This document shows, one piece after another, positions 1 through 9,685 of a stretch of DNA of 64,000 nucleotides; within the stretch, counting starts at the first letter, position 1, and each line of letters begins with the position of its first letter. The notes under the pieces are model-generated. The model saw only the letters and a program-made list of their open reading frames with translations. It had not been told where the DNA came from and searched no databases. The stretch comes from Saccharum officinarum (lineage: Eukaryota; Streptophyta; Magnoliopsida; Poales; Poaceae): NCBI GenBank assembly GCA_020631735.1, contig CM036197.1, forward strand, positions 42,827,880 to 42,891,879. The letters are read 5' to 3'. The translations under genes were made by a program, and so were the position numbers.

Positions 1-1093
1 AGTTTATGAAAACCAGAGAGAGATATAAGATTTGTGAACAATATTACTACCACTATATCGGATGAACAAATGACTAAATGACCAAAATAAAAGTTGTAGA
101 TCTTGAGAAGTTATACAACTTTATAGTTGACAACTTTTTTATTTGAATTTATTTTGCCAAGGAAAACTATGTTTGAATTTCTCAGATTTGAAATTTAAAT
201 TTTTTAAATGACCTCGGATGGAGAAATAACCAAAATAAAAGTTGTAGATCTCGAAAAGTTATGAAACTTTGTAGTTGACAAATTTTTGATTTGAAATCAT
301 CTTGTCATGGAAAACTAAGTTTTAATTTGCAAAAAATTGAAATTTGAATTTTTTTAAATGACCTCGGATAGACAAACAACAAAAACGAAAGTTGTAGATC
401 TTGAGAAGTTATACAACTTTATAGTTGACAACTTTTTCATTTGAATTCATTTTGCCAAGGAAAACTACATTTGAATTTCGCAGATTTGAAATTTGAATTT
501 TTCAAACTACCTCGGATGGAGAAACAACCCAAAATAAAAGTTGTAGATCTCAAAAAGTTATAAAACTTTGTAGTTGACCACTTTTTGATTTGAAATCATC
601 TTGTCAACGAAAACTACGTTTGAATTCTCAAATTTCAAATTCAAATTTTGTAAATGGTCTCGGATGGAGAAACTACCAAAATAAAAGTTGTAGATCCGAA
701 AAGTTATGAAACTTTGTAGTTAAAAACATTTTGATTTAAATTCATTTAGGTCCTCAGACAATCAATTTACACTTGGTTTAGTATAATATGTGAGGAACTA
801 AAATGGATTATAGACACAACTCACACAAGTGACAAAGGGGTGCAGTGGTAGAGGAGTGTATGCGAGAGAGGAAGATCGTGGGTTTGAAGGCTAGCACTAT
901 TTTTTTTTTGCCATTTTTTGAGGTCTGGAATCGCGATTTTTCAAGACCGCCCCTATAAATCGATTTGTAGGGGTGGCTGGCCAATCGCCCCTACAAACCG
1001 TGTATTTCTAGCGACGGTGTGGTAGAGGCGGCCGGCAAAACCGCCCCTACAAACCCTTGTGAGCCGCCCCTAAAAATCCTTTCTGCAGTAGTG
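1..1093. mobile_element. CACTA (CMC) transposon, right terminal part
   Basis: The right end reads TTTCTGCAGTAGTG and stops at 1093. Its reverse complement is CACTACTGCAGAAA, a typical CACTA terminus. Next to it, about 945-1080, lie several subterminal repeats of the type CGCCCCTACAAA in both orientations, the usual transposase-binding arrangement of this superfamily. The left end lies outside the window, so the 3-bp target duplication cannot be tested. The inner part is an array of 149-bp repeats. No transposase reading frame is visible, so this is a non-autonomous copy or the tail of a larger one. Confidence 0.8.
60..770. repeat. Tandem repeat, about 149 bp, five copies
   Basis: The word GTTGTAGATC recurs at 93, 241, 391, 540 and 687, giving periods of 148, 150, 149 and 147 bp. 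Each unit also has GAAAAGTTAT-type and CTTTGTAGTTGAC-type blocks and a CCTCGGATGG block. The units differ by scattered substitutions, so the array is not young. Similar AT-rich arrays occur inside grass CACTA elements. A related array in the opposite sense lies at 18670-19255. Confidence 0.85.
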
Positions 1094-2440
1094 ATCGCCT
1101 GTGCTGACGAAATGACGATGACTCTTGTCGCAGGCAGAATCCTCTTGTGGAGTGTCTGATTTTTTGTCCTCCTGAATTTGCTTGAGCTGCTTATGAGAAT
1201 GCGAAGATAGCTTCGCCTCGGGACAGAAACAATCGTTGTTTAGTACATGCAAGCACGTTTAGCTTAAGCGAAAAGGATATTAGGGTTCGATCCTTGTAGG
1301 TAGCAGTTAGCTCAGTGGTCTGGAGTAATTAAAAATGTTAGGTCGCAAATGCATAAAAACTAGAGCACTTAGCTGAAGCTTATTGGGCGAGATAGCCTGG
1401 CTGCTCCTCTTGCTTGGTGTCTGCGAAAAGAAATAGCAGGTTTATCCACGAAAAATGTAACCGTCCTGTGTATTTGCAGTGAGTGTTTTTGGAAGAAAGT
1501 TGTTGTTTGTTAAAGCGAAAGCTTAAAGGCATCAAGACGGCTAGTTTTTCAGAAAAGGGATTCCTGAGAGAGCAGCAACAAGTTTCGCTGTACTGCGAAG
1601 TTGCTTTGGCCGGCCGCTCCATTTTGGAGCTTGTTGAAGACATATATGCGAAGTCACTTTCGGTTTAGAAGCTTGCTAGGAGCTCGAATAGAGGTCACCA
1701 GGGGGTGGGGGGTGGGGGGCAAAAACCAGCTTTTCCTAAGACAACTTCGCTCATCAAAAACATGTCGTACGGAGCGAAAGGCGGACCTGACTTGGGAGGA
1801 ATTTTGGGTTCTTCGTTCCTAAAGTTGTTCTCAGGAAATTATGAATGAGAAACTAGCAGCAGTACACGTGCCATCATGAAAACACGTGGCACAATATTCA
1901 TCTATGCTGAACTTGGATGGGAAAAACTAACGATGAGTTGTTTGCTACACTGAACGTAAAAGCATTAGCAGCGGTACTTATCTTTTCAGTTGGCTTGCTG
2001 AACCGAAGTTGATGTCCCAAAAGAGGGCCAGGACATTTGAAGAGACAAAGTTCGCGTCGTCCGGAGTAGTCCTGCGAAAAGGTCCACAGTAAACCTGCGA
2101 AAAGGAAAGACTGGTGGCAAAATCCGACTTTCTTATGAGGTTTGCCTTCCATTGGTCGAAGTGACGCTGTAATATACTCTGTTTTTCGAAGTACTAGGTC
2201 GAAGCTGGTGGGACATATTGGACTTGTACGCTGTAATATACTCTGCTTTTCGAAGTACCATTGCCGCCTCCATCCACCTGCCACGGCCGCCTTCACCGCA
2301 CCTCCCGCTCGAACTCGCACCACACGCCACGGCTGCCTCCATCCGACTGCCACGACCACAACCGAGGTCCGTGCTGCCGCGGCCACTCCGTGGCATCAAG
2401 CTCCTCGTCAACAATCCTCTATTCGTCCAAGTAGCAAGTA
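1094..2440. other. Intergenic, no gene recognised
   Basis: No reading frame here shows recognisable protein features. The only structure seen is a 64-bp-spaced duplication: CGCTGTAATATACTCTG occurs at 2165 and again at 2229, each followed by a TTTTCGAAGTA block. The 2270-2420 stretch is GC-rich and proline/arginine-coding in every frame, typical of non-coding GC-rich DNA. Confidence 0.5.
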
Positions 2441-2790
2441 GATGTTGTGTTGAAATCACATGTTGCAAAAGTATGTTTCATGTGTTTTAAATGTATGTTG
2501 CAAATGTTTCGTTTGGATGTTGTAAAACTGATCTGGTGTTGCATATGTTGCAATGTACACGTACGTAGCAAGTTCTAAATGTTTCAGCTGTTTCAGACGT
2601 ATGTTGAAAGTGTCTACTCAAAATGTTTCATCTGTTTCAGACGTTTCTTGTAAGCATTTCATCTAGATGTTGCATATGTTGCAGTGGTTGTGCACATATG
2701 TTACAAGAATATGTTCTAAATGCTTCATTTGTTTTTAGACGTATGTTGCAACAATTGTTTCATGGTTCAAACATATACTCTTGGATGAGA
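2440..2790 (+). repeat. Degenerate word repeat (ATGTTGCA / TGTTTCATCTG family)
   Basis: Short words such as ATGTTGCA, TGTTTCA and TCTGTTTCAGACG recur every 20-40 bp for about 350 bp. The same words in reverse complement fill 25240-25620, so the window holds two oppositely oriented copies. I know this as an abundant anonymous repeat in grass genomes. No protein is encoded. Confidence 0.6.
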
Positions 2791-3507
2791 CGACCAGAGT
2801 CACGCAGCATGCACCCGCAGGTGGGGCGCGTGGATTCCCACGTGCGAACGCGATATGGAGCAAGCGGAGAAAGCGAGCGCAGCTTAGTTGATCCGCGCAT
2901 GCGCGAGAGAAGCATAGCAGGCGTGGGGTGGTCCCCACGTGCATACGTGTGGAAAACGAAGCAGCACGGGCAGATGGAACAGGCGTGTTTTCTCATGTAC
3001 TGGAGATGGAGGCGTGGCGTTTCTTGCGTACGCACGGGCGCGCGATGTCTGATTGTTTTGCTCCGGCAATATCTAGCAACATGACCGCGTAGGCGGAATC
3101 GGATGGTAGCACACGAGACATAGAGATTTATACTGGTTCGGGGCGCGGTGCGCGCTAATCCCTACTCTAGTGGTGTGGCTGCTCTTGTATTTATATGCTC
3201 AATTATAGGGGCTGTTGCTCCTAACTACGTATAGATGGAATAGATGGAAGGTGGATCCCGAACCCGAGGTGCCTACCCTCCTTTATTTAGGCAGGAGAGG
3301 TAGGATTACATGGAGGGCGATCAGGCTAACAGATTGTTTCATAGTTTGTTATACAATATGCGCAACAGAAAGATCCTAGTTATCGTCCAGATACATCTGC
3401 CTTGGTTTGTCTTGATCTCCACGTTGGTCGACGACGTCAGCCCTGGCGGGCCTCTCCATTGACGGCTGCTAGGCCGATAGCTTGGCAATGATCACATATA
3501 CGGGTGG
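2791..3507. other. Intergenic; possible retroelement LTR fragment at about 3085-3507
   Basis: From 3105 the sequence has the phrase GAGATTTATACTGGTTCGGG, common in LTRs of grass Ty3 elements, followed by typical LTR-like text up to the insertion point of the chromovirus at 3513. Neither a second LTR nor coding sequence was found. The 2791-3085 part shows nothing recognisable. Confidence 0.4.
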
Positions 3508-3512
3508 TGCAG

Positions 3513-6500
3513 TGTAACACCCCTGGGTGTTAAGCTTGTATTAACATCCCAAAGCATGAGCATTAGCATCACATACATGTTTATCATCACATGCAATATA
3601 AGTTGATTTGAATTGAAATGTGAAAAACAATTGTTTGAACCATAATTGTTGCATTTGCTTGCTAGAGTTGTAGAACTTGTTTAGCTACAATTTTAGATAA
3701 TCTAGAATTAATTAACATGATTTTTGGAGCAACTTCGGTATTCAAAATCTCCCCAAATTTTACTTTTAAAAATATTATAGAAAAGTGAGCTTTTAATTAA
3801 AAATTTTGGCTTTAAATCATTAATTCAAAATCTATTCATAATTTTGAAAAGTGCCCTAAATGAAAGTTGTAGAGAATTAAATTTTGAACAACTTTTATTT
3901 TGGGGACAACGGGTGAAAATGTCCTTCTCATCTTCAAAATTTGAAATTGAATCAATTTAGAAAATCTGAAAATTTATTTATAAAAGAAAACGAATTTCTC
4001 GGCCTTAGCGGGCCGCCGCCTCCGCTTCGGCCCACTCGCGCAAGCCGGCCCAGCCTGCAGCCTCCGCGCCGCACCGTGATCCCGCCCACGCCTCGCCTCG
4101 GCCCAGCCCATGCCCGCGCGCCGCCGTCTCCTCCCCCCGCGCGCGCGGACGCGTCTGACCGCGTCAAGCGCATGCCAGCGACGTCCAGCGCGTGGCCGCT
4201 GTGGCCCCCGCCGCCCCGCGCCTACCCCCGCCCGGAGCCACCTCCTCCCACTCCCTCGCCTCATTTCTCTTCGCTCGGCCACGCTCGCCTTGCCCTCGCT
4301 TGCAGAGCGGAGCTCGCACCACCGCCGCCGGCGTCAAGCTCCGCCCACGCACCGCCACCTCTCGATTGCGTCCGCCACAGCTCTGCTTCGGTCTCCGCCA
4401 ACCCGTGCGCCCGCTTTGGACCGCGTTCGCCCCTTGGTGAGGCCCATGTGGCAGTTTCCCTCCGCGGCGGCGCCATGGCCGCCTGGCTCGGCTCACCGCG
4501 GCTGGCACCTCCCCACCCTTCCTCTCTCTCCCCTCTGGGCTGCTCTTTGTGCTCGCCATCATCCCGCGGAGCTCGCGCGCACCTCGTTGGGTGTCACGGT
4601 GGCTTGCTCTGGCCGGCCGTCGTGCGCCAACGCCGCCGTGCCACCATGTACGCCGGCGACCACGCTCCCTTGCTCTAGCACCTCCTTTGTGTAGGTCATT
4701 AGGTGCGGGTTGTCGAGTGGAGTGTGGTGGTGGCCGTCGTTCCGCCGGAGACCTCACCGGCGACGAGTTCCGCCGCCGGTGGCCTCCCCGGTGGGTGTGT
4801 GTACATGTGGGGCCTTGGGTCCCACTGTTAGTCGGAGCCGACGGGCGTGGGTGCACCGCACCGGGTGCACTCAACCATTTCACCGGCGGATTTTTAAAGA
4901 GATTTGGAAAATGATTTTTTTAGAAATTATGTAATTGCTTTGGAAAATCATAACTTGCTCATTTTAGCTCCAAAAATTGTGAAACAAATTTTGTAGTGTT
5001 TCTCATGAGTATATCTACAGTTTAAAAATGTTGCATGTTAGTTTTGTGATACTTTTATGTGTAGATTTATTTAATTATTATAATTGCTGATATCTTAGAA
5101 AATGTATAGTAAATAGAATATAGATCAGAAAAATATGGTTCCTGTTTCATTAGTCTTCTTTAGTGATGTACTTTCTAAGAAAAATGTATTTGAGGCATTT
5201 TCTGTGAAAAATTATTAAATTGTAGTTCAAATGCCTTTAATTGATGATTTTTGTTAATTTTGGTAGAGAGCAAAAACTGTATAACGCATGCACGTGATAA
5301 TTTTTGTGATGTGCTTGTTTACTGTGGGTAACATAGGAAAATTATGAAATCTATTGTTTGACACTTTTTCTAGTACAAAGTATTTTCATGCTCATTATTA
5401 TGCTATAGCTTGTTTATTTTGTACAGATAGTTTTACTTATTTAAATTCCATGAAATTTTTGTGGTATACTATTTGGAGTAAGAGTGTGCTACTGTAATTT
5501 TTGTAGATTTTTACCTGCAACAGAAATAGGTGTTGATGTGTAACCCTAATTTAAATAGGAAATAAAAGTTTATTCTTTATGAGTAGTTAAAAGTAATAAA
5601 AAGTGTTTGGTGTATCTTTGAAGCACCAAACTACCTTGCTGGTATTACTTGATAGGTTAAGGTATTAGGGTTTGTCAAAGTGTAGCAACACTTGTGTGAG
5701 CATTATATGCTAACTAGTATAAGAGTAGATGGCATGTTTTATGGTACATGTTCTTGGATGATGTGGACTACCTTGTAGAAGATTTTGGTTGTAATCCATA
5801 CTATCAGTTCAATGTGCTCATCTGCATATCATGTCATCATAGCATTCCACCGCATCCGATGCACCGTCTACATGTTTACTCATGCCATTGCATCATACAG
5901 GATCGCAGGAGGAGTCGCAGGTAGCAGTGCCGGAAGAGCAGACTTGGACCGATCAGCAAGAGCCATAGGCCCAGGAGGTGCCCGAGGAAGAAGAACAAGG
6001 AGAGGAGTTGCCCGAGTGCGTAGATCACCAGCCTAGTTTGTTTGAAAGAGGCAAGCCCCGGAGCATTCTAAGTCTCCTACTTTACAAAAGCAATTCTTTA
6101 TATATGAGTTTTATATATTGTTGCATTAAGTTATAGGAGTTGAGTGAAACCATTGTTGCATTTATTATTATCCTTGTCCACCTAGTTACCTTTTTACCCT
6201 GTTAGGTCAGGATCGAATAATTGCTTAGCCATGCTTAGACCGATAGAAGTCGGGTGATTTCCTGTCACCTGCGAGTTATAGGTGGATACCTGGTTGTGGT
6301 TAGCTATAATTGTTATCATGGAAAGTAACCAAGTGTTGATGGATAAAGAGAGACCGGACGGAGTCTTATAGGGTTTTGGACTATAGTGATTCGGTCTGTG
6401 TCGATTCAGGACCGATCGTTGCTCGTCCCTCTGGTCATGTTGAACGCATGCCTCATATTTAGTTGGCCGAATAAAGTACCTTTCGACCATGAAGCTAGTG

Positions 6501-7484
6501 ATACTATTTCGAGCCGGGATAAACTCGAATTGGCAGACTGGTGCTGAAGGGGTATGACGGGGACGCGAAGAGTGAGCCCAAGGTGCGTCCTGGCAGTCGG
6601 GCGGTCCCTGGGCAGTGCGGTCCATGACTGTTATCCCGCGGCTACTTGGAAAGTGTCATGGGTGATCTAAGCGACCCTAACGGGGAAAGCATGGTTTGTG
6701 TGAGGAATAAATCACCAGCTGGTTAGGAATCGATTCGAATCGTCATCGCTCCTGGATAGTGAGCACTTGACTCGAGCTACAGCATCGTAGTAACAATGAT
6801 AGAACCCGGATGGTTTTGTGAATAATGTTGGAAATGCTAAACCTGATATGGTAACTTTTGATGTAAATAGTTAATCAAGTGATTGCCCTAGCATAGGTTC
6901 TTACTTAGATTAATCAGGCATAATTAAGTTGATGCTTATGCTTCATAAAAGCCTTGCATACTCCTTGGTGTCATATTATTTCCTGGTTTATGACGGGTAA
7001 GTCTAGCTGAGTACCTTCTCGTACTCAGGGCGTTGTTCCCATTATTGTTGCAGATGGTCAGATGTACTATGGTTATTGCGTCAACTGTCTGTATCCGGCG
7101 ATGGGCGACAACTAGGACCAAGGGCAATGTTCACTCTGTTCGTCTTATCTCATGCTTTTGTGGGCTATGACTACCTGCTGGCACTGTATCTGAACTAAGT
7201 GTGTGTATGTGGTTTAAAACTACTTGCTTTCGCTATGTCAATTTGAACTCGTGTTGTAATAACTTTTTATCCTGAACTCCGATGTATTCAACTCTCGTTA
7301 TGAACTTTATGTAGCATGTGACTGTGGCTGCTAAATCAGTACGATTTTGGTTGAATGTTGGTTAGTTTGAAATCCTTCGTGATTTCACGGAATCTTGGGT
7401 TATACGGGCTTAAGTTTGGTAAATCATCTGCCTCGATGGAAGATTTTCTTACTTAATCTCGTATAATCATGTTGATCCGTTACA
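3513..7484 (+). repeat. 5' LTR of the chromovirus (3972 bp)
   Basis: The boundaries come from alignment by eye with 14158-18180 and from the TG..CA ends. The LTR has an AT-rich start, a GC-rich block at about 3995-4880 and a long AT-rich remainder. Compared with the 3' LTR it lacks about 70 bp near 6940 and several short duplications in the GC-rich block. Frames open in the GC block differ from those in the other LTR, so I do not call genes there. Confidence 0.95.
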
Positions 7485-7486
7485 AC

Positions 7487-7502
7487 TGGCATCGGAGCAT
7501 GG
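7487..7502 (+). other. Primer binding site
   Basis: TGGCATCGGAGCATGG starts two bases after the 5' LTR. It matches the complement of the plant initiator methionine tRNA 3' end (TGGTATCAGAGC) except for two transitions. This is the expected place and tRNA for Ty3/gypsy chromoviruses. Confidence 0.85.
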
Positions 7503-8269
7503 TCTAGCATGTTACTGTTCATATGGGTATTTAAAAACAAAACTATGTTTAAAACCAAATTTTAAGACTTAAGAGCGTGCCAGTGGTCATATCCTTTATG
7601 CCCAGTTAAGGACTTTAGGTGGCTTATTTAAGTACTGACTGGGGGGTTTTTGCATCTTATTTTAATTCGTCGCTCATACGGCGTGCTATTGTATGAGTGC
7701 CATTCACTTGAGTGGTAATGTATGAATCAATTACCTCTACGCCTTGGTAAGTGAGAGTTGTGAGAGCATGGTCGATATACTGCCGATCTAGGGAAGTGCT
7801 TATGTGATGCCGAATTATTTACATGTTTTACACATGTTATATGAAGGTATCCTTTGTATTGGGGATTTCCGTCATGTGGTGACGATGCCGTCAATAGGGT
7901 GATGATTCAGGTAGTTACGACCGTTATACTCGTATCTGGAGATACGTGTAAAGCGAGTAGCTTACTTTACTGCTTTCTTGCATATTTTTCATACCGTGAG
8001 GTTTAGGCTAAAGTGACTTTCTATAGGTACATAACAACGCTATCGAGTAGTACGCAGTAGCTACGTTTACGAGGGATCGTTGTATGCCACCGTCTATACC
8101 GCTAGTAATTGTTATTTCTAAGTTTGTAAGGACGTACGGAACGTGCATGCATCATGTTTGTGCATTTCATTCATGGCATTGTTCCTCCCCTTATAAGTTG
8201 ATTATCTCATTTTGATAAAAATGACAACTTAAAATCTGTTCTCACTGCGGTAATAAAATTTTGGTACAA

Positions 8270-9322
8270 ATGGCACGCACCAAGCAGACAGCTCTCAAGT
8301 CCACAGGCAGAGTGCCCCGTCATCAGCTTGCTCCACGCACTCGTCAGCATCACACGTTTCTTGGAGAGTTTGGGATGCCTACGCTCTTGTGGAGAGTGCT
8401 CAGCTACGTAAGCTATCCTGATGGAATGGAGCCCCGCTACTTCTGGGCAAATGAGCAGTTGGGGGAAGGTCTTTTGGTTACTGTGGAAGCAGTTGCTCGT
8501 CCCAGAGGTGATGGTTCTGAGTGGACTGGTTGGCGTTATGAGTTAACTGGCAGGACTGCTGAAGAAGTCGCTGAGAGGGCAACCTTTGGAATACTGAGGG
8601 ATATCATGGATCGTTTTCCTCAGGAGTTGGCAGCAGCTATAGTTGGAGTCTTTCTGAGGGGCAACCCCTCTACTGACTCGTGGCAGCAGGCAAGAGGAAG
8701 GTCCCTGGAGATTAGTGCAGCAGAAGCACAGAACAGTGATAACCCCACCATGAGTGCCATGTTCGCAGTGATGAAGGCCTTCGATGGAGTGGAAGGTAGC
8801 CTGCGACGTGTGTCTGGTGCTCTTGGTCAGGCTTGTGATGACCGACGTCAGCTTTAGAGGGATCACGATGCCGAGATTAAGAGACTCACTGTAGAGATGG
8901 CTCAGTTGACTCGTTAGAGAGATCAGGCTACCCAGAGGACTATGGTTTTTGAGGGAGACGTACGTGCACTGAGAGAGCAGGTTAGACGTCTGACCACCAC
9001 CAACAGGAACGCCGAGCGCATATTGACTCATGTGCTCCACCAGAGGAATGAAGCCTGCTCCGCAGAGAATGTTCTGAGAGCTTGACAGTTTGACCTAGAG
9101 CAGCAGCTGGCCAATGCAGAGGAGTACAATGACAACCTGCATGAGGAGGTTCATCGGCTGAACAACCAGCTCTACCCTTATGTTCCTTCTGGTGCGGCAG
9201 AGATGGATCTAGATGAGGATGAAGATCCCGAAGAGCCCGAGGCACCCGCTGAGGATGACGATGACGCTGTGAATGGCGACCACGCCAACATCTCCGACTT
9301 AGATAGCGACCACGATGAGTAG
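8270..9322 (+). pseudogene. Extra ORF before gag with histone H3-tail-like N terminus
   Basis: The first ATG (8270, context AAATGG) opens MARTKQTALKSTGRVPRHQL. That matches the histone H3 tail at residues 1-7 exactly and at the K9-S10-T11-G12 and P16-R17, Q19-L20-A21 positions, with one residue missing near K14. Residues about 30-150 form an unrecognised, probably folded region rich in W, Y and R. Residues about 195-300 have heptad-like leucine and charged spacing, suggesting a coiled coil. The last 40 residues are strongly acidic (DEDEDPEEPE, DLDSDHDE). Ancestral length is 350 residues. Three in-frame stops interrupt this copy: TAG 8855, TAG 8915, TGA 9083. Each is one C-to-T step from CAG or CGA. 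The reading frame is otherwise continuous, so a real protein was encoded in the ancestor. Its function is unknown. Confidence 0.75.
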
Positions 9323-9685
9323 ACTAGTAGTTGTTGCGCTAGCTACTAGGGTTCCGTTTGCAGGATCTTTTGCTTGGTTGGCACATTGGCCATGTAATAA
9401 TGAGTAGAAAGACTAAGGCTTTGATGTAATGTTGGAAAACTTGGATGTGTTTGTGGCGGTATCCGAACGTCAAAAGTCCAGTGTATGTATGCTGACAATT
9501 TGGTTGTAATGGACGTGATGTGTGCGCTTTAGTAATCTAATTAGTGATGTTGTGTTAATTGGAATGACTTATTGTGCCCCTATTTTATTGTATGAATTTA
9601 TTCTCTCCAGTGAATTCAGCACGACATAATTTTTCATTCACTCGCAATTTCTACAACATCACCTAATAATTATTATTGCTGAAAT

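Noticed and set aside
838..892. A tRNA gene
   Set aside because: A-box-like and B-box-like words are present, but I could not draw an acceptor stem or a normal anticodon arm. Reported only as tRNA-like.
1286..1335. tRNA or SINE promoter boxes (GGTTCGATCC and TAGCTCAGTGG)
   Set aside because: The B-box-like word comes before the A-box-like word on the same strand, which is the wrong order for one promoter.
3941..4883. Long proline/arginine-rich open frames in the LTR GC block (also 14597-15547)
   Set aside because: They are open in many frames on both strands, the same DNA in the other LTR is open in different frames, and no domain is visible. GC bias explains them.
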